DNA of 64,000 bases from Rossellomorea orangium (GCF_019334305.1 NZ_JAHWGH010000015.1:62001-126000); one strand, 5' to 3'. Shown: positions 16,876 to 26,071, counted from the first letter of the stretch. The notes: generated by a model not told the origin, from the letters alone. Numbers and translations are program-made.

Positions 16876-17883
16876 CTATTGTTCTTCTATAAACTTTCCA
16901 AGATCTGACCAGGCTTCCTGTACTTCCACACCTTGTTCTTCAGCTGCTGCTTTATTGAACATCAGCTCAAAGTTTTCCGGAGCCTGTACAGGGATTTCAG
17001 AAGGTTTTTTCTCACCCTTCAAAATCTTCACTGCCATTAACCCTGTTTGGTAACCAAGATCTTCATAGTTGAATCCACTTGCTGCAATCGCACCTTTTTT
17101 CAATGAATCGAGTTCCCCGACAAAAAGAGGAATATCTTTGTCGTTTGCCACCGTAATGACGGATTCAAGTGCTGAAACGACTGTATTATCTTTAGGGATG
17201 TAAATGGCATCGACTCTTCCAACAAGGGATTCCGTCGCCTGTTTGACATCAGCTGACGTTGAAACCGTAGCCTCTGCCACTTCTACACCTGCTTCTTTAG
17301 CAAGCTTATTCACTTCAGCTACTTGAACAACAGCATTTTGTTCCCCGGAATTATACACAATCCCGATTTTCTTCGCTTTCATTTCATCCGTAATAAAGTG
17401 AAGTGTTTTTGAAATGGCTTCTGGATGAGTATCCGTCGTCCCGGTAATGTTCTCACCTGGTTCATCAAAGGACTTTACCAGTTCAGCCCCAACCGGATCC
17501 GTAACAGACGTGAAAACGATCGGAATATCTTTCGTTGCATTCAGTGCAGTCTGTGCACTTGGGGTTGAGTTTGCAAAGATGAGGTCTACACTGTCCCCGA
17601 CAAAGTTCTTTGCGATACTTTGTGAGTTACTTTGATCCCCTTGAGCGATTTGAACATCGTATTTAACGTTTTCACCTTCTTTGAAACCGTTTTCAGACAA
17701 AGCCTTCTTAAAACCTTCAAACGCAGCATCTAAAGACGGGTGTTCCACGATTTGGGTTACCCCGATCACGTATTGCTTCTCACCATCTCCATCGCCGGAG
17801 CTCTTATCACTACCACATCCTGATAGAATCAGCATTCCAAATAACATAGAGATAACAACAAGTAATAAACTCTTCTTCTTCAC
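16876..17883 (-). CDS. ABC transporter substrate-binding lipoprotein (TrpX/PF04392 type)
   Basis: Secreted lipoprotein of 335 residues: signal peptide with lipobox LILSGC, lipidated Cys23, followed by a GSDKSSGDGDGE linker. The mature part (QYVIGVTQIVEHPSLDAAFEG..., NFVGDSVDLIFANSTPSAQTA, FTSVTDPVGAELVKS, YNSGEQNA) is that of TrpX-like periplasmic-type binding proteins known in streptococci and bacilli, which bind aromatic amino acids. The gene is first in its operon and has operator site 2 upstream, so phenylalanine, tyrosine or a phenylacetate-related solute is the likely ligand. Confidence 0.88.
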   Translation of the reverse strand: MKKKSLLLVVISMLFGMLILSGCGSDKSSGDGDGEKQYVIGVTQIVEHPSLDAAFEGFKKALSENGFKEGENVKYDVQIAQGDQSNSQSIAKNFVGDSVDLIFANSTPSAQTALNATKDIPIVFTSVTDPVGAELVKSFDEPGENITGTTDTHPEAISKTLHFITDEMKAKKIGIVYNSGEQNAVVQVAEVNKLAKEAGVEVAEATVSTSADVKQATESLVGRVDAIYIPKDNTVVSALESVITVANDKDIPLFVGELDSLKKGAIAASGFNYEDLGYQTGLMAVKILKGEKKPSEIPVQAPENFELMFNKAAAEEQGVEVQEAWSDLGKFIEEQ

Positions 17884-18304
17884 AGAAATCCCCCTTTTTC
17901 TCTTCCTGAGATATATGATCAGTAGTCTGCAAGACTAGCAAATCCAGGTATGATAAAAATACCATTCAACGTAAATACAACGTTATAGTATCACTCCTGT
18001 CACAAAATAGTCAATAATATTCGGAAAATTTAAAAATTAATACTAGTATAGACGGTCCGGAGGGGAATATCTAGAGGAAGTTGAGGAAAATTTGGCGTGG
18101 AATGGATGTTGGTGTGGCGTCATAGCTTTTGACTAGCTTTGTCTAATGGTCTTTGAGTCGCAAATTTTATCGTCTTACCTATCACGAAGAGGCCAAAAAT
18201 TTGCGATTCCGACTTATTTAATAGTTTTGTGCTATAGCTTTCTGACATGAACGTAGGATTTGTGAAGAAAATTGTTGAACTTGTGCAGGTTTGTGAACTC
18301 AACC
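17884..18304. other. Intergenic stretch before the ABC importer
   Basis: Besides operator site 2 it contains an inverted repeat TCGCAAATTTT (about 18151) and AAAATTTGCGA (about 18193). A 94-codon minus-strand reading frame crosses this region and the terminator at 18305, but it has no ribosome site and no recognisable protein features, so it is not called. Confidence 0.4.
17969..17987. promoter_or_regulatory. Operator site 2 of the putative Paa regulon
   Basis: ACGTAAATACAACGTTATA, same 19-bp family as the sites before paaK, paaX and the thioesterase; only AACGTTATA and the CG of the other arm are fully kept. It lies 86-104 bp before the binding-protein start. Confidence 0.6.
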
Positions 18305-18340
18305 AAAAAAAGCGCTCTCCCAACAAGGAGCAGCGCTTTG
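18305..18340 (-). terminator. Terminator of the nitronate monooxygenase gene
   Basis: AAAGCGCTGCTCC / GGGAGAGCGCTTT stem with five-base loop and T-run on the minus strand, 15 bp after the stop codon. Confidence 0.88.
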
Positions 18341-18354
18341 GAAACCTCCATCTA

Positions 18355-19311
18355 TTAAAATCGCATAGCATTAGTTGAAAGCTCTCTAAAAATCCCTTTT
18401 GCATCGCTCACCATTCTCTCCAGTAGCTCTGCTACCGTTGGAATATCGGATACAAGTCCCGACACCTGCCCGCCGTTTATAAAGCCCTGATCCAACTTCC
18501 CTTCAAGCGCACCGATACGATGATATTCCTCAGAAGTCATCACACTGAAGTCTTCAAGAGCCACACCCTCCTGCTCTTTTTGAAGCAATCCTGCTGCGTA
18601 TGGCGTCTTCATCACCCGTCTCACCCTGCCGACGGAACGTCCCACGATGACGGTGCTATCGTCCTTTGCATCCACAAGGGTAGATTTATAGTTTTCATGA
18701 AAAGGAGCTTCCTGTGTCGCAATGAAACGTGTCCCCATCTGCACCCCACTGGCACCAAGGGCAAGCATAGAGGCCAGTCCACGGCCATCACCGATCCCCC
18801 CTGCTGCCACTACTGGAATCTTCACCGTATCGACGAGTTGAGGAATGAGCGCCAATGTTGTCGTTTCTAGATTTGAATTAATCCCGGCAGCTTCATATCC
18901 TTCCGCCACAATCACATCTGCTCCCGCATCTTCCGCTTTCTTCCCCTGCTTTTTCGAAGCAACAACGCAAATCACCTTTACGTTGTGTTCCTGGAAATAA
19001 GGAATGAATGGAGCCGGGTTTCCTGCGGATAAGGATACGACCGGTATCCCGTGTTTCACGACGAGCCTGATCATATCCTTCAGGTGAGGAGTGATGGCAA
19101 CAGGTATGTTCAGTGCGAAAGGCCGGCCGGTTCTCTTTTTCGTATCTATAACGATTTCTTCTACTTCTTCCATACTCATCGTTCCAACACCGATTGTACC
19201 CAATGCCCCCGCCTCAGAGATAGCCGCAGTCAACGGAGCATTACTGATATTCCCCATGCCGCCCTGGATGATTGGATATTTTATATGTAGTATGTCCGTT
19301 AAGTTATTCAT
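18355..19311 (-). CDS. Nitronate monooxygenase family flavoprotein
   Basis: FMN-binding TIM-barrel protein of 318 residues. Seen: N-terminal KYPIIQGGMGNISNAPLTAAISEAG, VVAEGYEAAG, and the phosphate-binding IPVVAAGGIGDGRGLASMLALGASGVQMGTRF. The family includes 2-nitropropane dioxygenase-type nitronate monooxygenases and FabK enoyl-ACP reductases; the two are hard to separate by eye. There is no fab gene nearby, and a near-match to the Paa operator overlaps its promoter region, so a catabolic or detoxifying role linked to aromatic degradation is inferred. Confidence 0.82.
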   Translation of the reverse strand: MNNLTDILHIKYPIIQGGMGNISNAPLTAAISEAGALGTIGVGTMSMEEVEEIVIDTKKRTGRPFALNIPVAITPHLKDMIRLVVKHGIPVVSLSAGNPAPFIPYFQEHNVKVICVVASKKQGKKAEDAGADVIVAEGYEAAGINSNLETTTLALIPQLVDTVKIPVVAAGGIGDGRGLASMLALGASGVQMGTRFIATQEAPFHENYKSTLVDAKDDSTVIVGRSVGRVRRVMKTPYAAGLLQKEQEGVALEDFSVMTSEEYHRIGALEGKLDQGFINGGQVSGLVSDIPTVAELLERMVSDAKGIFRELSTNAMRF

Positions 19312-19323
19312 GAAAATCCCCCT

Positions 19324-19342
19324 TCGTTAAATTAATGTTATA
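19324..19342. promoter_or_regulatory. Operator-like site 3 (one mismatch in the core)
   Basis: Plus strand TCGTTAAATTAATGTTATA matches TCGTTGAATTAACGTTATA (site 1, minus strand) with AATG for AACG and one further difference. It lies 13-31 bp before the nitronate monooxygenase start. Confidence 0.5.
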
Positions 19343-19398
19343 CTTTTTGGAATTGTTCGACAAGGTTAAATGTTATTTCCACTATTTTGAATTCACTG

Positions 19399-19427
19399 TT
19401 GACAAATTATCCCTTAACACATATCCT
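19399..19427 (+). promoter_or_regulatory. Promoter of the padR-like operon
   Basis: TTGACA (19399-19404), 17-bp spacer, TATCCT (19422-19427). The -10 is imperfect. Confidence 0.55.
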
Positions 19428-19432
19428 GAAAT

Positions 19433-19459
19433 AAGCTACTTTGTAAAACAAGGTAGCTT
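19433..19459. promoter_or_regulatory. Inverted repeat at the padR start site
   Basis: AAGCTACTTTGT-AAA-ACAAGGTAGCTT, 12-bp arms with one mismatch, located where transcription should begin. A PadR autoregulatory operator is the simplest reading; a leader hairpin is the alternative. Confidence 0.5.
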
Positions 19460-19509
19460 TTCTATCAGTCAGTACCTTGTAATGCAATATACACAAAAAG
19501 GGGATTCAT

Positions 19510-19845
19510 ATGTCAATTCGCAGTCAGCTATTAAAGGGTATATTAGATGGTTGCGTCCTATCTGTAATTGAGAAAGAGCCGGTCTACGGATATGAACTTT
19601 CAAAAAAGCTTCAGACTTCAGGATTACAAGATGTAAGTGAAGGGACAATTTATCCAGTATTATTAAGGCTCCAGAAAAACAATTTGATACGTGGGGAAAT
19701 GCAGCCCTCAGAATCCGGACCCAACAGAAAGTACTATTATTTAACAGAAGAAGGACATACGGCACTTTCTGATATATCAAAGGAATGGGAACAAATCGTA
19801 TTACCGGTCACAGCTTTATTAAAAAGGGGGAACAAGAATGACTGA
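19510..19845 (+). CDS. PadR family transcriptional regulator
   Basis: Winged-helix protein of 111 residues: LLKGILDGCVLSVIEKEPVYGYELSKKLQ, SEGTIYPVLLRLQKNNLIRGE and GPNRKYYYLTEEGH are the standard PadR-N signature. Preceded by AAAAGGGG with 8-base spacing. It overlaps by 8 bp a gene for a membrane protein with an N-terminal PadR-associated-type helix bundle, a common PadR pairing in Firmicutes in which the regulator controls its partner and responds to envelope or phenolic stress. The ligand is unknown. Confidence 0.9.
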   Translation: MSIRSQLLKGILDGCVLSVIEKEPVYGYELSKKLQTSGLQDVSEGTIYPVLLRLQKNNLIRGEMQPSESGPNRKYYYLTEEGHTALSDISKEWEQIVLPVTALLKRGNKND

Positions 19846-20503
19846 AGCAAAGCAATTAATTGAATTAAATAATCAGAAACGAACAGGATTGTCGGAAGAA
19901 AATGAAAAGTATTATTCGGATTTTCTAATATATATGCGTCTTCAACTTACATTATCAGAGCAGCAGACCGAGGAAATATTGATGGAGATCCTGGATCACA
20001 TCATCGATGGACAGCGTGAAGGAAAAACAGCGAGAATGATTTTAGGAGAAGATCCAAAGGCTTACGCAGACGATATTATTGAGCAGCTGCCCTTGGAAAA
20101 GAAGAGGAGTATCGCTACATTCATATCCTCGTTAGCCCTGAATTTATTCGGATACTTCTTGTTGATTCGTGGACTTTTATTATTGATAGGTCCAATGTTT
20201 AAAGAAATAAGCAATGAAGTTTACCCAGTCACGTTCTCCACCCTGGCCTTTGTTATATTCTGCTCAAGTTTAATTGGTGTAAAGATTATTTTTTCTATTA
20301 TTGAGAAGTCTCTGTTCAAGGAGAAGCAAACCCCTATGAAAGACTCCATCAAAGCAGGAACAATGGGCATGATATCAATGGGGGGCATCATTTGCAGTAC
20401 TTACTTCCTGCCTGACATTGGGCCTTCATTCATCTTTCCTTGGTATGCTTCGCTTATTTCAGGAGGATTGCTGGTAGGACTCTCTTATTTTCTAAAGAAA
20501 TAG
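19838..20503 (+). CDS. DUF1129/HAAS-like membrane protein, partner of PadR
   Basis: Protein of 221 residues. The first 100 residues are soluble and helical (YSDFLIYMRLQLTLSEQQTEEILMEIL, then GEDPKAYADDIIEQLP, a pattern shared with the HAAS/DUF1700-type domains that accompany PadR regulators). Four hydrophobic segments follow (about 92-115, 123-150, 172-190, 198-218). Function is unknown. It shares the operon with padR and ends just before the repeat element at 20529. Confidence 0.75.
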   Translation: MTEAKQLIELNNQKRTGLSEENEKYYSDFLIYMRLQLTLSEQQTEEILMEILDHIIDGQREGKTARMILGEDPKAYADDIIEQLPLEKKRSIATFISSLALNLFGYFLLIRGLLLLIGPMFKEISNEVYPVTFSTLAFVIFCSSLIGVKIIFSIIEKSLFKEKQTPMKDSIKAGTMGMISMGGIICSTYFLPDIGPSFIFPWYASLISGGLLVGLSYFLKK

Positions 20504-20528
20504 AGGTCCGTCCCTCAAAAAACCAACT

Positions 20529-20953
20529 GCCGAATGCAACCTAAATCATTTCGTTCTGAGGTGCATTTTTTAAGTAGCATCAATATGGTATATAAAAAAG
20601 GAAAACTCGCCGTAGTAAATTTGGCGAGTTTCTTTAATAGGATTACAAAATCCTTATTTAAATACTTTTGATATGGATCATCGTAGTTTTTTAACTAAGA
20701 TGTCTTAGAACCAGCAAAAGTAAATAAGCGGAGATTTTCCGGTTAAGTCCAGTATTGAACTTGTGTTGGGGATAAATAGGCGGAGGTTTTCCGCTTATGC
20801 ACAGAAAAATCACCCATTTTTGTATTTTACGGGTCAATAGGCGGAATCTTTCCGGCTATTTCATCCTTTTTTAATCATCATGATGAATTAAGCGGAATTC
20901 TTCCGGCTATTTATCAGCTCTGGTACTTAACCTGATCTCCCAACTGATAAGTG
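20529..20953 (+). repeat. Dispersed repeat, copy A, with four short palindromes
   Basis: About 425 bp, homologous along its length to the reverse complement of 36393-36781. Features in order: GCCGAAT end, GAGGTGC, a terminator-like hairpin ACTCGCC / GGCGAGT (about 20606-20632), then four imperfect palindromes of the type AATAAGCGGAGATTTTCCGGTTA at 20723, 20774, 20835 and 20886, and the end CCTGATCTCC. Copies share ACAGAAAAATCACCCAT between palindromes two and three. It lies between convergent genes and has no coding capacity. Confidence 0.85.
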
Positions 20954-21079
20954 CGCCCTCTCTTGAACCTGGATACTCTAATTGACCAGCTTATATCAAC
21001 CTATAAAATCAAAACGGGATTGCAAATGCCAGTAGTTTTGCCACTCTTTTTAATACTGTGTCTAAAAATGCAACTGAAT

Positions 21080-21955
21080 TCAATCCAGCAATAACGGATG
21101 AGTCATCACATTATAGCTCCGGTCTTTGTTTTTCAGTTCGTTGCCGTCTTCGAATACACTTTCGAAGAATCGGGATGCCGGTTCTGCAAGTTCTTTGTAA
21201 TAATCAGCGAATAGATTGGCTGCGTGGGCTCCCATCCATTTTTCGGGAAGAAGCTCTTCCGGCAGACCCGGATCGACGAAGAGGAATTTCCGGTATTCGT
21301 GGACGAGCTTCGTTCTTTCCACGAAGCACTCGGCATCGCTCATTTGCCCTTTTCCGATTTTACTCTTATCAATCATATATTGTTGACTGTAGTGTGAGAT
21401 GAATTCCTGATAGCGGTCATTGATCTCGTTCAGATCCCAGCTCTTTTCAATCAACCGCTGATTTTCATTGGGACCTTCATACTCTGCTATGAAGAAATCG
21501 ACGTATTCTTTAATATCATATTTGCCGATCAGGGACTGCACCTGCTTCTCCAGGTTGTTAGGTGAAATCCATGTACTCGTCGACAGGGTTCCGAAACCGC
21601 TCCATACGAGTTCCTTTCTCAGCTCATCCCGTATGCTCCTGATTTCTTCGGGAATCGAATACATCAGAATCCTCCATTTACCGTCCCATTGCTCGGGCTT
21701 CAGCTTGAAAATCCTGTTTGCCGCTTCTTCCATTCGGATCTCACCACGTTCAGTCAGGGAGTAATAGCTTTTGTTTCCCTGTTTCTCCGCCTGGACCCAT
21801 CCCTGCTTATTCATCCGTGAAATCGCGGCTCGGACTGCCTGGTCATTATGACCAAATTCATTCAGCAGGCGAATCAAACTGCCTATCCAGATTTTATTTC
21901 CGTAATGCCGAATATAGTCCCCATATAGTGTAAAGATCATTGATCTTGTATTCAT
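21080..21955 (-). CDS. paaX: Phenylacetic acid degradation repressor PaaX
   Basis: Regulator of 291 residues with the PaaX layout: N-terminal winged helix (MIFTLYGDYIRHYGNKIWIGSLI, HNDQAVRAAISRMNKQGWV, KSYYSLTERG), a central PaaX domain (WDGKWRILMYSIPEEIRSIRDELRKEL...WSGFGTLSTSTWISP) and a C-terminal domain with FLFVDPGLPEELLP. In Gram-negative bacteria PaaX represses paa genes and is released by phenylacetyl-CoA. Its own upstream region has operator site 4. It lies between two paa-related blocks, so it is the leading candidate for the shared operator, though TetR-type PaaR regulators do this job in some bacteria. Confidence 0.93.
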   Translation of the reverse strand: MNTRSMIFTLYGDYIRHYGNKIWIGSLIRLLNEFGHNDQAVRAAISRMNKQGWVQAEKQGNKSYYSLTERGEIRMEEAANRIFKLKPEQWDGKWRILMYSIPEEIRSIRDELRKELVWSGFGTLSTSTWISPNNLEKQVQSLIGKYDIKEYVDFFIAEYEGPNENQRLIEKSWDLNEINDRYQEFISHYSQQYMIDKSKIGKGQMSDAECFVERTKLVHEYRKFLFVDPGLPEELLPEKWMGAHAANLFADYYKELAEPASRFFESVFEDGNELKNKDRSYNVMTHPLLLD

Positions 21956-21989
21956 GGCTGCCTCTCCTTTTGTTCTATCACGTTCTTTT

Positions 21990-22008
21990 TATAACGTTAA
22001 TTTTACGA
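21990..22008. promoter_or_regulatory. Operator site 4 of the putative Paa regulon (paaX promoter)
   Basis: Plus strand TATAACGTTAATTTTACGA, 35-53 bp before the paaX start; identical to site 1 at 16 of 19 positions. Suggests paaX is autoregulated or controlled with the regulon. Confidence 0.75.
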
Positions 22009-22075
22009 TTAGTTAATATAATATCATAAATATTCAAGGGGAATAAATGAATATTCTTGAATTTGAGTAGTTAAA

Positions 22076-22107
22076 TAAAAAACCAGGCTCTTCCCATAGA
22101 GCCTGAT
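22076..22107 (-). terminator. Terminator behind the small gene at 22110
   Basis: ATCAGGCTC / GAGCCTGGT stem followed by T6 on the minus strand. Confidence 0.8.
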
Positions 22108-22109
22108 CC

Positions 22110-22331
22110 TCAATGATACACCCTCAACATCTCCAGCATTTTCACAAAATCATATGTGTTCACAACCTTCTCCTTGGACCAGTTCGCCTCGATCCAATTC
22201 ACAAGCTCCTCCTGGCTATTGAACACTTCCCCGCTTGTATCGGCTTTCCTGATCATAAATCGGCCGTTATCCTCATCTGCGACGACAAGGCAAGGGATCT
22301 CACTTTCGACTGTCATGATTTCAAATTCCAT
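22110..22331 (-). CDS. Small acidic protein of unknown function
   Basis: A 73-residue protein that I do not recognise (MEFEIMTVESEIPCLVVADE...). It has no membrane segment or signal, is acidic, and looks like a small alpha/beta domain. The ATG at 22331 is preferred because the upstream GTG is inside the ribosome site GAGGTGAT. It is the last gene after paaJ (74-bp gap) and before a terminator, so it may be co-transcribed with the paa operon; no functional link is otherwise visible. Confidence 0.65.
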   Translation of the reverse strand: MEFEIMTVESEIPCLVVADEDNGRFMIRKADTSGEVFNSQEELVNWIEANWSKEKVVNTYDFVKMLEMLRVYH

Positions 22332-22405
22332 CTCTATCACCTCACGTCTATCCTTTCTAAAAAAGAATCGTCTTAATCACAAAAAGCCCTGCAATGACAG
22401 GGCAA

Positions 22406-23611
22406 TTACGAATCTATGTTTTCCACCAGGGTAGCGATTCCCTGGCCGACACCTATACACATGGTGGACAGACCGTAGCGAACCTTCCTCTTCTTCATTT
22501 CATACAGGAGGGTGGTGAGGATACGGGCTCCACTGGCTCCGAGTGGATGACCGAATGCGATGGCACCGCCATTGACGTTGACGATTTCTTCACTCAGTCC
22601 AAGTTCACGGATGCAGGCAATGGACTGGGCAGCGAAGGCTTCGTTCAGCTCGACTAAGCCAATTTGATCAAGGGCGAGGCCTGAACGCTTCAGGACCTTC
22701 TGTGTGGCATAAATCGGACCCAGTCCCATGACAGAAGGTTCAAGGCCCGCAGTGGCAGACGTCACATAGCGGGCAAGGGGGGTGACGCCTAATTCTTCGG
22801 CCTTCTCCCTGCTCATAAGTAAAAGGGCAGATGCCCCGTCATTGACTCCGGAAGCATTCCCCGCCGTCACGGTCCCCCCTTGGAACAGAGGCTTTAGTTT
22901 TTGCAGCTTTTCACTGTTGGTTTCCGGTCTTGGGTGTTCATCCATCATAAAGGTAGAGACATTGCCTCTCTTATCCTTTAACTCTACCGGTACAATCTCT
23001 TCTTTGAAACGTTCTTCATCCATGGCACGTTTCGCCTTCATTTGGCTCCAATAAGAAAAGTGATCCTGCTCTTCACGTGAAATGCCGAACTGCTTCGCCA
23101 CGTTTTCAGCCGTTTCCGGCATGGAATCGGTCCCGTATTTATCCTTCAGACGGGAATTGACGAAGCGCCAGCCGATCGTCGTATCGAACATTTCCATATT
23201 TCCTCTTGGAAAATCCTTTGAAGGTTTTGCCATGACGTACGGGGCACGGGTCATGCTCTCGGTACCGCCGGCAATAAAGACCTCCCCTTCTCCTGCTAAA
23301 ATGGCCCTTGCTGCATAGTTCACAGCGTCCAGTCCAGAACCGCATAGACGGTTGATGGTGGTTGCTCCGACTTCAACAGGAAGTCCTGCCAGAAGAGTCG
23401 ACATCCGGGCGACATTCCGATTGTCCTCCCCGGCACCGTTTGCGTTTCCAAGTACCACTTCTTCAATGGTATCTACATGAACGAGAGGGTTCCGTTCCAC
23501 CAGGGCTTTTATGACATGAGCTCCCAAATCATCAGGGCGGACCTCTTTCAACGCACCTTTATATCTTCCGATCGGAGTACGGACAGCATCGACAATGACC
23601 ACTTCTCTCAT
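22406..23611 (-). CDS. paaJ: 3-Oxoadipyl-CoA/3-oxo-5,6-dehydrosuberyl-CoA thiolase
   Basis: Thiolase of 401 residues; cleaves the last beta-keto intermediates of the Paa pathway to acetyl-CoA and succinyl-CoA. Catalytic residues are seen: Cys90 (NRLCGSG), His355 ([10 protein letters not shown]) and Cys385 ([10 protein letters not shown]). The N-terminal [18 protein letters not shown] and the [10 protein letters not shown] segment fit the PaaJ/PcaF subgroup. The 3' end of paaH overlaps its start by 4 bp. A general acetyl-CoA acyltransferase is the alternative. Confidence 0.88.
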   Translation of the reverse strand: MREVVIVDAVRTPIGRYKGALKEVRPDDLGAHVIKALVERNPLVHVDTIEEVVLGNANGAGEDNRNVARMSTLLAGLPVEVGATTINRLCGSGLDAVNYAARAILAGEGEVFIAGGTESMTRAPYVMAKPSKDFPRGNMEMFDTTIGWRFVNSRLKDKYGTDSMPETAENVAKQFGISREEQDHFSYWSQMKAKRAMDEERFKEEIVPVELKDKRGNVSTFMMDEHPRPETNSEKLQKLKPLFQGGTVTAGNASGVNDGASALLLMSREKAEELGVTPLARYVTSATAGLEPSVMGLGPIYATQKVLKRSGLALDQIGLVELNEAFAAQSIACIRELGLSEEIVNVNGGAIAFGHPLGASGARILTTLLYEMKKRKVRYGLSTMCIGVGQGIATLVENIDS

Positions 23612-24483
23612 GACTGATGCTCCTTTTCCTTCGCTTCTGAATAATCATAGACCCCTTTGCCTGATTTTCTCCCCAGGCGTCCGGCCTTTACGTATTTCTC
23701 TAATAATGGAGCAGGACGATACTTCTCCCCGAGCTTTTCGTGAAGGTACTTGAGATTGTTCAAGCGTGTGTCCAATCCGACTAAATCACCCAATTCAAAG
23801 GGTCCCATCGGATAATTCAGGCCGAGCTTGATCGCTTTATCAATTTCCTCAGGAGAGCCAAGACCTTCCTGAAGCATATAAAAAGCTTCATTCCCGACAA
23901 GTGCAGAAATTCTGCTTGTGACAAAACCAGGGAACTCATTGATGACCACCGTTTCTTTCCCCATCATGCGGGCTACCTGACTGATGACCTCCGCCGTTTC
24001 ATCGCTTGTTTCCAATCCCTTCACGATTTCAACGAGGGGCATCTTATGTACAGGATTGAAAAAGTGCATCGCAATCACTTTGTCGGGTCGCTTCGTAAAG
24101 GAGCCGATCTCAGTCGGACTCATGGTAGAGGTATTGGTCGCCAAATAACAATATTCAGGGGCATGGGCATCGAGCACTTCGAATACGCCACGCTTGATGT
24201 CTGTTTTTTCCGGAACGGCTTCGATGACCACATCGGCATCCCTCACGGCAATGGACAGATTCGTTGAATAACTCATACGCTCTTTTGCTTCTACATACTC
24301 CTGCTGAGTGAGCTTGTTTCGCTCGATTCCCTTTTGGAAAATGAGCCCGATTTCATTTCTGGCATGCTCCAACTGTTCTTGATTAATATCAACCAGTGTG
24401 GTGCGGAAGCCTCCTGTGGCACTTACATAAGCAATCCCTCTTCCCATCACACCGGAGCCTACGACGACGATATGCTGTGTCAT
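23608..24483 (-). CDS. paaH: 3-Hydroxyacyl-CoA dehydrogenase (3-hydroxyadipyl-CoA)
   Basis: NAD-dependent dehydrogenase of 291 residues, shorter than E. coli PaaH (about 475) because it lacks the duplicated C-terminal domain; it has the FadB2/PaaH single-unit layout. Seen: GSGVMGRGIAYV (9-20), NTSTMSPTEI, HFFNPVHKMPLVEI, and the C-terminal NYPMGPFELGDLVGLD and GRKSGKGVYDY. The ATG at 24483 follows AAAGGGG with 9-base spacing; the longer frame to 24531 lacks a ribosome site. It oxidises 3-hydroxyadipyl-CoA before thiolysis by PaaJ. Confidence 0.88.
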   Translation of the reverse strand: MTQHIVVVGSGVMGRGIAYVSATGGFRTTLVDINQEQLEHARNEIGLIFQKGIERNKLTQQEYVEAKERMSYSTNLSIAVRDADVVIEAVPEKTDIKRGVFEVLDAHAPEYCYLATNTSTMSPTEIGSFTKRPDKVIAMHFFNPVHKMPLVEIVKGLETSDETAEVISQVARMMGKETVVINEFPGFVTSRISALVGNEAFYMLQEGLGSPEEIDKAIKLGLNYPMGPFELGDLVGLDTRLNNLKYLHEKLGEKYRPAPLLEKYVKAGRLGRKSGKGVYDYSEAKEKEHQS

Positions 24484-24553
24484 GTCTGGTTTCCCCTTTC
24501 TCGCAATAAGGGGTTGACCCTGATTGGGCAACCCCTTGCTTGATTATGTCTTC

Positions 24554-26071
24554 TTATACACCAAACGGATTTAACGGGCGGTTACCGAAGTAAGAAATGA
24601 TACTCTTTGTTTCTGTATACAGGTCCAGCGTCTCCACGCAAAGCTCACGGCCGAATCCGGATTGCTTGTAACCACCGAATGGAGTACCAGGGAACGCAGA
24701 GAACGGACAGTTCACCATGACGATTCCTGCCTGGATCGCTTTCGATACTCTTGTGGCACGACCATGGTTTTGAGTCCATACGGCAGAACCTAATCCATAT
24801 TCGCTGTCGTTTGCCAGTTTGATCGCTTCTTTTTCATCCTTGAACTTCATCACGACCACGACCGGTCCGAAGATCTCTTCTTTCACAACCTTCATATCAT
24901 GATTCACACCTGTGATGATGGTTGGCTCATACCAGTAGCCATTTTCGAACCCTTCCACTTTGGTAGGACTTCCTCCAGCTAAGATTGTCGCTCCTTCTTC
25001 TTTGGCAGACTGAACATATCCATCGATCGTATCTAGCTGATCCTGGTTGATGATGGCCCCGATGTGAGTGCCTTTGTCATGGGGATCGGCCAGCTTCAGC
25101 TTCTTCGTCTTTTCAACGAATTTTTCCATGAACTCATCGTAAATATCTTCGTGCACATATAATCTGGAACGGGCTTCACAGGATTGACCTGTATTATAGA
25201 AGATTCCGAACAGGGAACCGTCGACGGCTGCATCCACATCGGCGTCTTCAAAGACGATATTAGGAGATTTCCCTCCTAATTCAAGCGTGACTCTCTTTAA
25301 TGTTTGAGACGCTTTTTCCATAATGTTTTTACCGATCGGAGTGGAACCAGTGAAGGCCACTTTATCCACCTTTTCATGCTCCACTAAGTAATTACCTACT
25401 GAAGAACCAGCACCCGGGATGATGTTGACAATCCCTTCAGGCACTCCCGCTTCAATGCAGATTTCCCCAAGTACGATGGCTGTCAGAGGTGTAAGCGTCG
25501 CTGGTTTCACGACAACCGAACAGCCCGCTGCAATTGCAGGTGCAATCTTCCACGCCGCCATCATCAACGGATAATTCCAAGGGATGATCTGGGCACAAAC
25601 TCCGACGGGTTCTTTCTCTGCAACGTTCGTAAATTGACCCGGTACGTTATTGACGGTCCCACGGTGACCCACGATCGCTCCTGCATAAAATTCGAAGTCT
25701 TCGATTGCCTGCATCACTTGGCCTTGTGCCGCGGATAGCGATTTCCCACTGTCCATGATTTCAAGGGAAACAAGCTCATTGAAACGGGATCTCATAATGC
25801 CTGCAATTTTGTTAAGCACACGTGAACGTTTATTGATCGGGAACTTCTTCCATTTACCGTAATCAAATGCGTTTCTGGCTGCTTCAACCGCTTTTTCAGC
25901 ATCTTCAACTGATGCAAGTGAAACGGTGGCGATGGCTTCACCTGTTGCCGGGTTGTACGTCGTGAACGTTTCTCCCGTCGTACTTTCCATACGTTGACCG
26001 TTGATCACCAATGAATAATGCTCTCTTTTCATTTCAAGGACTTCAAAGCTTTGCTCTTTTACTGTAGACAT
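24554..26071 (-). CDS. Aldehyde dehydrogenase within the paa operon
   Basis: NAD(P)-dependent ALDH of 505 residues. Seen: PWNYP with Asn167, KPATLTPL with Lys189, FTGSTPIGK, Glu264 (LELGGK) and nucleophile Cys298 (NTGQSCEARSR). It is a single ALDH domain without the MaoC-like hydratase half of PaaZ. In this operon it may oxidise the Paa ring-cleavage semialdehyde (a PacL-like role) or phenylacetaldehyde to phenylacetate. Betaine-aldehyde dehydrogenase-like enzymes share this sequence type, so the substrate is inferred from context only. Confidence 0.85.
   Translation of the reverse strand: MSTVKEQSFEVLEMKREHYSLVINGQRMESTTGETFTTYNPATGEAIATVSLASVEDAEKAVEAARNAFDYGKWKKFPINKRSRVLNKIAGIMRSRFNELVSLEIMDSGKSLSAAQGQVMQAIEDFEFYAGAIVGHRGTVNNVPGQFTNVAEKEPVGVCAQIIPWNYPLMMAAWKIAPAIAAGCSVVVKPATLTPLTAIVLGEICIEAGVPEGIVNIIPGAGSSVGNYLVEHEKVDKVAFTGSTPIGKNIMEKASQTLKRVTLELGGKSPNIVFEDADVDAAVDGSLFGIFYNTGQSCEARSRLYVHEDIYDEFMEKFVEKTKKLKLADPHDKGTHIGAIINQDQLDTIDGYVQSAKEEGATILAGGSPTKVEGFENGYWYEPTIITGVNHDMKVVKEEIFGPVVVVMKFKDEKEAIKLANDSEYGLGSAVWTQNHGRATRVSKAIQAGIVMVNCPFSAFPGTPFGGYKQSGFGRELCVETLDLYTETKSIISYFGNRPLNPFGV

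Noticed and set aside
18120-18404. A 94-codon minus-strand reading frame between the ABC operon and the nitronate monooxygenase
   Set aside because: It runs through the terminator at 18305 and overlaps the end of the monooxygenase gene, has no ribosome site and no recognisable protein features.
20529-20953. CRISPR array made of the AAGCGG palindromes
   Set aside because: Only four units, unequal spacing of about 50-60 bp, units diverged, and no cas genes.
23608-24531. Longer paaH beginning at 24531
   Set aside because: The extra 16 residues have no ribosome site and are not part of the conserved fold; the ATG at 24483 directly precedes the Rossmann strand and has AAAGGGG.
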